Source: Henckelia pumila
Lineage: Eukaryota; Streptophyta; Magnoliopsida; Lamiales; Gesneriaceae
Assembly (NCBI RefSeq): GCF_033568475.1
Contig: NC_133121.1
Location: 127,690,375 to 127,754,374, forward strand
Direction of reading: 5' to 3'
Length of the DNA stretch: 64,000 nucleotides
The position numbers were made by a program, and so were the translations under genes. The notes beneath the pieces were generated by a model. It saw only the letters and a program-made list of their open reading frames with translations, was not told the DNA's origin and searched no databases. This document shows, piece after piece, positions 22,764 through 32,982 of the stretch (position 1 is the stretch's first letter; each line of letters opens with the position of its first letter).

Positions 22764-24152
22764 TTAGTGAATCGATTTTCCACGTTGGTCCTTCTGGAGG
22801 CTGCCATTTGCCTTTTTCGTAAGAGAAATATGGACACCGGGATCATTGTTACGATGGTTACAATTGTAAAGGATTGAATTGTTTACCCCCTGAACATTGC
22901 TATTCAAGAATACCGCTGTTGGTGAAGACTGCATTTCCATTCCCCTGCTAGTTTTTCCATCCTTGTTTGATTTTCCTTCTTCACCACTTTCACTGCTTGA
23001 CTGATCAAAGTTACTTACAATGGAATTGTTTTTATTTTTGGACATACGCAGAGGGTTTCCCGACGGGTAATTTTTCCTCTGATTCGGAGTCAATTCCATT
23101 ATAGCGCCTTTGTTCTCCCCAGCAAGTGTTATCACTTTCATGCCCGATTCTTCGGAATCAGAATTCTTTTTGCTAGTGCCTTTAGTGTTCATCACGTGAT
23201 CTTTCCTTCCACTGGCATCTACACGTTTGTTATGAGAATTAGTCATTTCCTTGGGTTTTTCAATGGTTTCTTGCACTAGCACCGTCTTTTGTTCGACTTC
23301 AGCAGGGAACTTTGGCTCGCTCTCATCTTCAGTCTTCTGGGTAGGTGGCAGAGTGAAAGGAGATGGGGGGTTTGATAAAGGTTTGATTTTGGGAGATTGT
23401 TCCGGGGTTCTCGCCGAAGGTTTTACTGATTTCGGAGATGAAACAGGTGTCGCTGCCTTAATGGCTGCAGGACTTGCAACAGGTCTTGAGACTGGAGAAG
23501 TTGGCATTGATGAGGATGGAGAGTATGCCTTTACTTTAGGAGATGCAGGTATGGGAGAAGATGATGGTTGTACATTTCTTGAAGCTGTTATTGGTGTTTT
23601 TGGGACTGGAGAAGTTGCATGTGGAACAATGGTTGGGGAAGGTGCTGGTTGAGTCTGGGGTCGCGGTAAAGTGGCTGGTTCGCTTGTTCGAGTAGGCTGA
23701 AAAGCGGGAGAAGGTGGGGGAGCATCAGTGTCAGATGGTTTAATTGGAGACTTTGGTGCAGTTACATCCTGTACTGGGTTTGTAGTGGGGGACCTTCCTG
23801 GAGCTGGTTCTGGTGCTGCGGTTACAATTGGAGACCTTGGTGGAGCTGCAGCTGGTGCAGGGTTCGACATTGGAGACCTTGGTGGAACAGGGGGTGATGG
23901 TGGTGGAGCTGCAGTGCTGGGTGGAGGTGTTGGCTCTTGAGTTTGAGTTGGTTGCACAGGCTGCATAATTGGGATCGTAGGCATTATTGGGCGAGTTATA
24001 GGTGGCATTGGTGGGGGTGGACGGATGGGAACCGGCTGTGCGACTGGAGGTGGAGGTGGAGGAGCAAGGTTGGGAGTGGGTGCTGGTGCAGTCGGACGAT
24101 TGCCTAATGCAGGGAACCGGAACCATGCTGGACGAGGCTGTTGGCTAGCCAT
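22764..24152 (-). CDS. Proline-rich protein of unknown function, 462 aa
   Basis: A single-exon gene starting MASQQPRPAWFRFPALGNRP. Residues 1 to about 285 are extremely rich in Pro, Ser, Thr and Ala, with many Ser-Pro or Thr-Pro motifs in phrases such as PPRSPI, APKSPI and PVPKTPI. Residues about 286-462 are charged and hydrophilic and end with a less repetitive segment (NNSILYNCNHRNNDPGVHIS) that looks conserved rather than low-complexity. There is no signal peptide or membrane segment, so it is unlikely to be a cell-wall extensin despite the Pro content; a cytoplasmic or nuclear scaffold with phosphorylation sites is an inference. A TATA-like run at 24256-24263 lies about 100 bases upstream. 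I do not recognise the family with certainty. Confidence 0.8.
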   Translation of the reverse strand: MASQQPRPAWFRFPALGNRPTAPAPTPNLAPPPPPPVAQPVPIRPPPPMPPITRPIMPTIPIMQPVQPTQTQEPTPPPSTAAPPPSPPVPPRSPMSNPAPAAAPPRSPIVTAAPEPAPGRSPTTNPVQDVTAPKSPIKPSDTDAPPPSPAFQPTRTSEPATLPRPQTQPAPSPTIVPHATSPVPKTPITASRNVQPSSSPIPASPKVKAYSPSSSMPTSPVSRPVASPAAIKAATPVSSPKSVKPSARTPEQSPKIKPLSNPPSPFTLPPTQKTEDESEPKFPAEVEQKTVLVQETIEKPKEMTNSHNKRVDASGRKDHVMNTKGTSKKNSDSEESGMKVITLAGENKGAIMELTPNQRKNYPSGNPLRMSKNKNNSIVSNFDQSSSESGEEGKSNKDGKTSRGMEMQSSPTAVFLNSNVQGVNNSILYNCNHRNNDPGVHISLTKKANGSLQKDQRGKSIH

Positions 24153-24255
24153 TTCAAAATATGGGATAGTCTAAAATTCTATAACTTTGTGTGTGAACTA
24201 TGATGAAAAGGATACTGGAAATCATAGGGATTAACCATCTGGTTACACTCCTATG

Positions 24256-24263
24256 TATATATA
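24256..24263 (-). promoter_or_regulatory. TATA box of the proline-rich protein gene
   Basis: The minus strand reads TATTATATATACATAG about 100 bases before the ATG at 24152, a normal distance for a plant core promoter. No other elements were assigned. Confidence 0.5.
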
Positions 24264-24269
24264 ATACTC

Positions 24270-27200
24270 GAAAACAAGCCTGAAACACGCCCCTTCCACG
24301 TCTGTAGAAAAAGAAAGGAAAGACAATTGGTGAGAAAAGTATCGATTCTGGAAAGAGAAACTGCTATAAAAGCTCAGAGTAGTCATAGTTAAGGTTGGCA
24401 TCACCTCTTGGATGGGGCCATTGACAAAAAAAGGAGTTAAAGTGCTGCATTCAGTTGTCCCATTAGGGATTCCTTAACATCTACTTCTACTTCACGCATG
24501 TTCCATCACACTTTTTGAGAGCCATCAAAACAAATTTATCTCACCAATTAGAGTTTTTAAATTATATCCGTAGAAATTTTCCCTGAAATGCTTCTAAAAT
24601 TGTCAGCTAAATGCATGTTCTCCTATTCACTGCACAAATTACGGCTGCTGATGCTTCTTAAATTGTCGATGTTCCTGCATCGCATATCATATCCTGATGG
24701 TAAAGAATAAATTCACCACAGGAAGTGTAGTTTCATTGAATCTACATAAGATTTGTGCTGTTAATTGGGTGGCTTGAGATTGGGTGAACTTTGTGGTTCC
24801 ACCGCTGGATGTGCGTTGCCATGACTTTGCTTGTAGGTACGACGATTCTAAATGTCGTTTTACCTTTACGTTTTAAGTGCTGTGGAATGAAATGGATGGC
24901 TTCATGAGTGGGGTTTCTAAAATTCAGATACTGTGCGGATTAAATCGGCAGCCTACCTAGAAAGTCATGTCTTACTTTGAATCGAGCAGATGATCACTAC
25001 CAAACCGGTCGTCATGTGGTGTGTGTACTATATATGTAGGTTTTTTATCACGTTCATTATTATACTTGAAAGGTTAACGATACAGTCTGGTGGAATTTAT
25101 TCTCAGAATGCATGAACAGTTGAAAGTGGCTTCTTTGGCTTCAAAGTTTATGCTATCTTCAAAGAAGCCTAATTCTCTGCATCCACTTTTAACGACAAAA
25201 AAAGAAATCTAATTATACCACCTTAGTTTATTTATTATATTTCTGTGCTATGTCGATTATGATTTATGGAGGAAAGTACTTACTGACCTCACATTTTGAA
25301 AACCGAGGGAAGGCCTTCATTGCTCTGTTTCTACGTGTATTAGCATATGTTCCTAACTTGTTGAGTCTTCATTATGTTTAATTTCGAATCAATATGTGAA
25401 AACTCCTTTGCTTTGAATGCTTTGATTTTATATGGATGGGGGATTTCATGCATAAGTTGATTATTGACATGGACTGTATTTGAAATCTCTTACGTATTTT
25501 GTTTATCCAAACAAGTTAAGTTATTCAAAATCAATAAATTTGAAATTCATCGATCAATTTATGATTTATTAAACTCGAGTTAGAATGTTCATGGGGATGT
25601 TTGCGAGTTTGAAAATAAGTTTTAAATGTTTTTGTGTATATATTTTTTCAATATAATCATTTATGAGATTTAAGATCTAAAAAATGACTAAATATCAATA
25701 TACACAGATAAAAAAATCATTTACCAATGTGATATATGGCACTGATACTACTTGCATTATGTAACATAAAAATAAATCCTCCAAATAATTAACGTCATTT
25801 TCAAAAGAACTAATTATCTTTTACAAATTAGTTAAGAGAATGAGAAAGGTAATAAAATCAATCGCAACAAATTAAATTTTCTTAATCGAACAAACTAAAA
25901 TAATTTAAGTTGTAAATAAAATCCATTATTATAATATTACGAACCAATTGTTTCGTTTTGGATCACTGCTTCTGTTCCTACCAACCGAAAAAATCCAAGT
26001 TTCAAGATTTCAACTTATAACTTGTTAGTGGGCCTCGAGATCATCGTAATTATCACCAGCGGTGCTTTCTGATAGCTGGGCGATGTGCAAAAACGTACGA
26101 AAGTAGCCCAAGATCCACTCTTTTTGAACAGGCCCAATAAACTATGCGAGAAAATTTGGATCCAATTCTCCAGTTTTAATTTAAGATGCAAACAATAATT
26201 AAAGAGGCATCCATGATCCATCCACTTGTGATGAGTCGTGGGTGTCGGTATTAGGAGATCATTAAGAAGATGCGATGGGTCTTTGTTTTGCCACATATCA
26301 CTTAATTCTCACCAATCATGTCTCGGTTTTTGTGGTCACCAATAATAGTAATAATACAAGAAAAAGGAAATTTGGACGGCTCTCGAATCAATTTCCAGGC
26401 TGAAACTTTTTCGTATTTTAATTGTTATTATGAATTTGTCTTTCTAAACAAATATGTGAATCTAAGGTTTCTAATGATGATATGCGAATATCGTCTTATT
26501 CGTATATTGCTCGTATGGTCCCAAATCATCCGAGCCTTCTAGATTAAACGAAGTATCTAGATATTTTAGTTGTTATTAATAACTAATTGATTTCGAAGAT
26601 GTTTTAAAACTTATAAACTCTACAAAACTTTTTAATTTGTATACACACAAGCTAATCGCATCGGCTTGTTATAAATGCCATCTTTTGTATGTGATGATGC
26701 ATTATTGTTTGCCTCAATTAACAATATGATTGTATTTCACGATCTCCTTTAATCTTTTCTATTCGGGGTAATTAATGCCGCATATTTTATAAAAAGGAAA
26801 TAGTTACAAGGCTACCTTGTAGGCCAATAAAACTGGAATTCTAAAATAAGCCAATAAGAATATATCAATAATACAGTAGATGCACCGAATTTCAAAGATC
26901 GGAGGCATGCCATCATTAAAATTCTAAAGTTAGAGTTCCGATCCGAAGAGAATAAAGTAGCACAGCCCATAGAATCTTATTCACCAATCATTTCTCACTA
27001 AATAAATTCTTTAATATGCCAGATATAAATATAGACACCTATATGAGTTGTCCGTTTCGAAAATCCCTGGTTTCCTGTGATTTATTTAAAAAGATTAACG
27101 ACGATGCGGCAATAATTCGAACCACACAACTATGCATTTTTTTAATCAGATCACATTCGTGTACGCCTAATCCCATGTATGGATATAATGATCGTCTTGC

Positions 27201-27876
27201 ATTGCCTTTTCGGCTTCTTGTCGTGATTGATGCACAATAATTTCATTTTCCTCGAGGGATGTTTGTGAGACGGATCAATTCGACTCATATTATATGAAAA
27301 ATATACAAAAATTAGTTTTTTTTTGGATTGTGTCAAATAAAATATATATATCATAAAATTGATTCGTGAGATCGTTTTATGAGAGTTTTTGTGTAAAAAT
27401 TTAGATATTTCAATTGTTAAAGATTCTATGAATCACTTTCATTTAATTAAGAATCACAAATCTTTCAATTAAAAGCGTGTGTAGTTTCGTTCATAAACCA
27501 AGATTTTGGTGAAGATTCATTATTAGGAAATTAATATCTAATTAATTAATGGAGCCGGGCCAGATTAATATCCTTCGCCGAACCTTTTGGTTTCGATTAC
27601 TACGATATTTTATAATACGTACAAAATTTATTTATTTTTTATAATATAATAACTCCAACTTTTATCTATTGGTTATGGTTTTAACTTATAATGCATTAAT
27701 GCCGTGGAAAAAGAAATGTTGACAAAATCGCCACCCTCGGATATACTGATTCTTTTTCTTCCATCCGTATGATTAACTTTCAATCTTTATTAAAACCTCT
27801 CGTAACTATCCACTGTTGCATGTTTGTACAGACGAATAATAATAAAATTAAAAAGTGCCAAACATGTATTTTTTTT
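24270..27876. other. AT-rich spacer without recognisable genes
   Basis: About 3.6 kb with only short, composition-driven open frames. A weak hairpin at 25128-25169 (arms GGCTTCTTTG and CAAAGAAGCC) was considered and not annotated. The part next to 24270 probably holds upstream control sequence of the minus-strand gene. Confidence 0.5.
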
Positions 27877-28221
27877 TAGAGGTGTCAAAACGGATCAGCG
27901 GGCGCGGCCGATTCACAATCCGTCGTAACCCATAATTTGGCTAGGCGGGGCGGGGCGGGCCGACCCACCTTTTAGGCGGGTTGGGCAAACACCAACCCAA
28001 CACACCAATTTTAGGTAGCGGGGCGGGCCAATCCGGCGGGCTCACGTGTAAATTAGCGGGTTTTTGCGGGTCAACTCGCAACTCACCACAACCTACTATT
28101 AGACGGGGCGGTGCGGGCCGGCCCACCTTTTAGGCGGGTTGAGAAATTACCAACTCAATCCACCAATTTTGTATGGCGGGACGAGCCAACCCGACAGACC
28201 TAACTCATTTTGACACCTCTA
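27877..28221. mobile_element. hAT-type MITE with GC-rich core
   Basis: A 345-base element with perfect terminal inverted repeats TAGAGGTGTCAAAA and TTTTGACACCTCTA, flanked by eight T's on each side, consistent with the 8-bp duplication of hAT elements. The core is strikingly GC-rich compared with the surroundings, with repeated GGCGGG and GGGCGGGCC phrases and two related halves (each contains CCACCTTTTAGGCGGGTTG). It has no coding capacity, so it is non-autonomous. Confidence 0.8.
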
Positions 28222-28800
28222 TTTTTTTTAAACAAATAATCACAAAAAAATAGATGTACCTAAATTATACAAAGTGTGATGACATTTTCATAAATAAAAA
28301 GATACAAAAGTGTATATCATCGTTTTGATAATATAAATAAAAAAACATCAAAAACTAAAATACATAAAAAAAATCATATAAAATGACTAATTTATCTAAT
28401 AATTTTGATCATATTATTATTTTTTTTGTGACGTGGGAATCCGCAATCGCTACTTTCGAAAAACACCGAATAAATATAATAACTTACAAACAACATTAGT
28501 CAAGTAATCAAACAATACTGTATTATCTGTATCCGAGTAGAATTGAAATAGAGTTATACTTATACACACCGTATTGCAGCCAAATCTTAAATTATTTTTT
28601 AATTTTAATTTTTATATAATATATAAAAACAAAAGTGGGGGAAACATGATTTATTTTCATCGGACCAAATACCATTTTCTCCGAATGTATTCCCACAGAA
28701 GTCGTCTCTTGAGTGATCCCTTATATACTTACTACAAGCACATATGAATGATATGATCCATGAATCCAAATTAACAAATCTCTACTATTTCTAGTGCGTC
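28222..28800. other. Spacer and promoter region of the AAA-ATPase gene
   Basis: AT-rich and gene-free. A TATA-like TTATATAC at 28721-28728 lies about 75 bases before the ATG at 28801 and is the likely core promoter. Confidence 0.45.
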
Positions 28801-30243
28801 ATGTTTCCTTTACACTTGATATCGATCATTTTCTCAGTTGTATGCTCAATCTTTCTCTTCCGATTGTTCCTGCATCGCACTGGTCTGATATACGTGGTCC
28901 GGAAATTCGTCGACTGGGTCGGCGACGGGATTCACGTCCATCTACTCCTCAAGGTGCCCGAATTCAACGATTCCAATCACCAAGAAAACCAGTTTTTTCG
29001 ACGGGTTTCGCTCTATGTCTCTTCTTTGGCTTCCCTGGAAGATTCCGATTTCACCAATCTCTTCGCCGGGAAGAAGCCCAACGACATCGTTTTGTCCATG
29101 GACGATGATCAGGTTGTGCACGACTCGTTTCTCGGCGCCAGGGTATCGTGGCACTACAGGGTCAGGAGGGATTGTGAAAACCAGGTTGTTTCGCGATGTT
29201 TCGTGTTGAAGATCAAGAAAAAGGATAAGCGTTGGATTCTGAAGCCTTATCTCCAACACATACACACTGTTTCTGATGATATCGATCAGAGGAGGAAAGA
29301 ATTGAAGATTCACAATAACATCAACGGCAGGTGGAAATCGGTTCCGTTCCATCATCCGGCTACTTTCGATTCCGTCGTTATGGACACGGATTTGAAAAGC
29401 AGGATTCGGTGCGATTTGGAGACGTTTCTCAAGTCCAAGCAGTATTACCACAAGATAGGCCGTGTTTGGAAACGCAGTTATCTATTGTATGGCCCTTCCG
29501 GCACCGGTAAATCCAGTTTCATCGCCGCCGTGGCGAATTTGCTTGGCTACGACGTGTATAGTGTTAATTTGGCGCAGGTGGCGGATGATTCCGATCTCAA
29601 CACGCTTCTGTTGCAGACCGCGTGCAGATCTTTGATCGTGGTCGAACATTTGGATCGTTACCTTTCGGAGAAGGCCGCGGCGAAGATCACGGCGACCGGG
29701 TTCCTGAATTTCATGGATGGGATTTCGAATTTCCAAGACGAAAAGATCATGATCTTCACGATGAACAGCAAAGAGGGGGTCGATTCCGCGTTGTTGAGGC
29801 CCGGCAGAATCGATGTTCACATCCACTTTCCCAATTGCGATTTCAATTCTTTCAAACATTTGGCCTGCAATTATTTAGGCGTCAAGGAGCACAAATTGTT
29901 CCCTCAAGTGGAGGAAATCTTTCAGAGCGGCGCCACCATGAGCCCGGCGGAGATTGGGGAATTGATGCTAGTGAATCGGAGCTCGCCAAGTCGCGCGTTG
30001 AAATCGGTGATTACTGCCTTGCAGTCCAATGGAAGAAACGCCGGAGTAAAGGCCGGACCACAGATATACAACAGTGCCTCGTCTTCGCCGGCTCCTCCGT
30101 ATGCGGCGGAGGAAGCTGGTGGCGTGCTCTGGAAGGACACCGTGCCGAAAGAGTTTCGGAAGTTGTATGGACTTTTGAGGTTGAAGAGTTGCAAAAAACC
30201 TGGATCGTTGGATCATCATGATGTTGAAATGATCGACCGATAG
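28801..30243 (+). CDS. BCS1-like AAA-ATPase, At2g46620-like, 480 aa
   Basis: An intronless gene. Residues about 5-35 form a hydrophobic N-terminal anchor, followed by the plant AAA-ATPase-associated domain and then the AAA domain. Walker A is GPSGTGKS at residues 231-238. The Walker B position reads LIVVEHLD at about 278-285. TMNSKE (sensor 1 region) lies near 320, and LLRPGRID, the arginine-rich stretch, near 332-339. Length, missing introns and motif order match the plant BCS1-like group that includes Arabidopsis At2g46620. Members are membrane-anchored ATPases thought to remodel proteins; the substrate is unknown. One oddity: the usual Glu-Asp of Walker B in this family is Glu-His (282-283), which could weaken ATP hydrolysis unless it is a lineage feature. 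The start gives the complete anchor. Confidence 0.9.
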   Translation: MFPLHLISIIFSVVCSIFLFRLFLHRTGLIYVVRKFVDWVGDGIHVHLLLKVPEFNDSNHQENQFFRRVSLYVSSLASLEDSDFTNLFAGKKPNDIVLSMDDDQVVHDSFLGARVSWHYRVRRDCENQVVSRCFVLKIKKKDKRWILKPYLQHIHTVSDDIDQRRKELKIHNNINGRWKSVPFHHPATFDSVVMDTDLKSRIRCDLETFLKSKQYYHKIGRVWKRSYLLYGPSGTGKSSFIAAVANLLGYDVYSVNLAQVADDSDLNTLLLQTACRSLIVVEHLDRYLSEKAAAKITATGFLNFMDGISNFQDEKIMIFTMNSKEGVDSALLRPGRIDVHIHFPNCDFNSFKHLACNYLGVKEHKLFPQVEEIFQSGATMSPAEIGELMLVNRSSPSRALKSVITALQSNGRNAGVKAGPQIYNSASSSPAPPYAAEEAGGVLWKDTVPKEFRKLYGLLRLKSCKKPGSLDHHDVEMIDR

Positions 30244-32143
30244 CATTTCTCCAGCCGTCTGGTATACAATTTCTTTTCTTTTCTTTTTTTTTTATTTATT
30301 ATTTTATATGGAAATTAAAAAAAAAAAAAGTGTATTTTATGTCTATTAAATTCTTCTTCTTTTTCCCATTTGACTCTGCAATTTATGGAGTAAATTAACG
30401 GGTAACTTGGTTACTCAGACTCTGATGAAGTCTACCAAAAATATTTAGAATATACGGGTAACATATTCTCTGGTATCATACACAACATAATAAAATGTAA
30501 ATCAGAAATAATGTAAATGGTTTTTTTGGGGAAAATAAAATATTATTGGGCATATTTGCCTGTCCTCCTCACGCACGTCTTGTCACTCTCCCAAACTTTT
30601 GATTACGCCTCTGAATATGTTACATATACTCCCAAAAGTCTTTTAATTGAGTGTGGCCAACAACATCATTACATCACTTTCATTATAATCTTTGGTGGTT
30701 GTATTATTGTTAACCGAAGAATAAATATCAATACCCTGTTTTTATTCACACAAAATTATATGTTCCTTCTTTTCGGAAAAATAATGTTCGTGTATCATAG
30801 AGCGAGTTTTGGATGTCAAGTTCCGTTGCTCCGATTCCGCTTTGAAATGGAAGCGTAACATGCAAATTTCAGCTTTATCACAGCAAGGCTTGGGGAATGT
30901 GGAATCAAAGTTTAGGTACTTGAGAAATGAGAAGGTCGTCGAGTATTTGTCACATAAAAAGACCAAATGAACAAATAAAGTAAAAGATCATGATAGTGCT
31001 TTGCTTAAAGTTTTGAGATTTATCTTCTTCCCTACCTCGGAATTATACTACTTTTTATGGCAAAATATGTCGAATCCAGCTTGATGTCTCGTGAGGTTAA
31101 TTGATATGACAAGTGATCTTGCCCCGAAATCGGCATATACATAATACAATCAATATGATGTTGTTTTTATTATTAATATTATTTCATTCATAATTACATA
31201 ATATTTTTAAATCACAAATTGTTTTAACTTTTTTGCGCATCAGAAAAACTCAATAGAAAATAAAAACAATTTCTTCTTAAGCAGAGTCGATCATTTTAAA
31301 TAATGAATTTGCAAAAACAAAACAATTAATTGATTCAAAAACACAAGTTCATGGTTAATTTGGTTCCACAACGAGATTTTCAAGTCTCACGGACAAAAAT
31401 CGATTATTAATATTTCTGAAAATATACACCTGATTATATCCTAAAAATAGTGTTTATTACCCGATACAATTCTTAGCCTAGCTTATCATAGGATGGAAAT
31501 TAGTCACTCCCTAGGTTCAAGAGTATAATTGAATTGAACAAAAAAAAAAAAGGCGAGTGTTAAATCAAATATCAATAGAAGGAAATTGAAAAAGAATAAT
31601 TGGCCACCAAATATAGGAATTAAGAAGCAAGGCAGGCTTTTTCAAAACCGAGTCATGTGAGAAAAATGCACGCGCAAGCTGCTTCTTCTTCTACTGCCCT
31701 GAACATCATTGCATGCCTCCTCCTCACATTCGAGTAGTGTAATTAAATTATTATATTTTAAAATGTTGTATCCCATTATACCCAATATTCTTAGCTAATT
31801 GAAGCAAACATGGTGGCATGGACGCCACCAAAAGCAGCGACGCTATGATTGTATTGTTGCTCCTTTTCCAGCATAGATGTGGATGGATGCTTGTTATGTA
31901 AAATTAAGACACTCGCAATCATGGTGAACTTACTTTTAAGCTTCGCAACCATAAAACCATCTTATTGACAGTGTTTTGTACTATTCTGTCTTATTTTTCA
32001 GTTTATGTTAACTTCCTTTATATTTAATTGATATACTTATTATGCTTCATGTCATGATTTTTGCGCTTGAAAAGAGAGGTACTGCACCAAATATAATATA
32101 CAAAAGAGGTGAATTCAAAAAATGCATAATTTATGCCTCAAGA
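30244..32143. other. Gene-free spacer
   Basis: AT-rich sequence containing the presumed 3' end of the AAA-ATPase transcript and homopolymer runs near 30285 and 31540. Short open frames (for example 30517-30858) have no recognisable product. Confidence 0.5.
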
Positions 32144-32358
32144 GGATGTCCAAGTTTATAAAGTAGGTAAGCACTTGACTAGTGGTCAGATGTTCGACTC
32201 TCCTGCCAACACTTTTTTCGCCTAGTATGTCACACAGGGCATGTCCAATATGATTTATCTGACTAGCGAGATTTACCTAACTAGCGTGGTTTACATACTA
32301 TTGCGTCAGTCCGAGATTTACCCAATGCACACCGAAAAGTAACTATTGTTTTTTTTTT
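32144..32358 (+). mobile_element. tRNA-derived SINE
   Basis: Starts near GGATGTCCAAG and carries pol III-like internal boxes: an A-box region around GTAGGTAAGCACTTGACTAGTGG (only partly conserved) and a B box at about 32190-32200 (ATGTTCGACTC). A tRNA-unrelated body ends in GATTTACCCAATGCACACC and a T run at 32349-32358. A diverged copy of that 3' end lies at 44147-44190. No clear target duplication was found. Confidence 0.65.
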
Positions 32359-32505
32359 CACTTCAATAAAAGTAAAAAAAAAAAAAAAGAAGAAGAAAAA
32401 AGACAAATTTGTAACTTAATCACTTGTTGCATGCGAAGCAACTTCTAATTTAAATTTAATTTGGATCCTGTAACTCGTATTCTTTTGCGCAAGGGGACAA
32501 GAAAA

Positions 32506-32727
32506 TATGGGCCGAGTGCAGGTGTAGGAACATTTAATTTTGGTAATGGGCTCCTTTTAGTCTTATGGGCCTTTGTCAGTTTGGTTATCAAATAGGCCTG
32601 TATGTTTTAACAAACTTGTATTTATAGCCCATGGGCTTTGCCATGAGAAGTCCGTCAACGGATCACTTTGCTCCAGACTCCACGTGTGTCGGGCAAGATT
32701 AGGGCTCCGATCTCGCAGCTATATAAA
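32506..32727 (+). promoter_or_regulatory. Promoter of the SR splicing factor gene: site II elements and TATA box
   Basis: Site II elements TGGGCY occur at about 32508, 32547 and 32566, and as the 12-base palindrome AGCCCATGGGCT at 32626-32637. A TATA box CTATATAAAG is at 32719-32728. TCP-bound site II motifs are typical of promoters of growth- and translation-related genes, which fits a general splicing factor. Confidence 0.65.
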
Positions 32728-32982
32728 GTTTTTTTTTTTTTTTCTTTTTCCTATATTGCATTATCAATTTATCACTAGTCCGGAACTGTTCTCGTTTACG
32801 GTGGGTTTGTCGGGCTAGGGTTCTTCAATTGATCTTCAGGCGGAGGTAATATGCGTTTTGTATCTAGTGGTAAAATTTTTGGGCGATCTCTTACTGTGTT
32901 TCGCGTTCGGGATAATGATTGTATTGTTTACGACTGTTCGTATTTTCATCTTGTTATCACAGGGTCTAATCTGTGAACTAAG

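Noticed and set aside
23251-23940. Gly-rich open frames on the plus strand
   Set aside because: They are the reverse complement of the Pro-rich coding region and have no independent support.
25128-25169. Hairpin with 10-base arms that might be a microRNA precursor
   Set aside because: The arms are too short and the extended pairing too irregular. No known microRNA sequence was recognised.
28942-30246. Long open frames opposite and in other frames of the AAA-ATPase gene
   Set aside because: Shadows of a GC-rich, intronless coding region. The AAA motifs lie only in the annotated frame.
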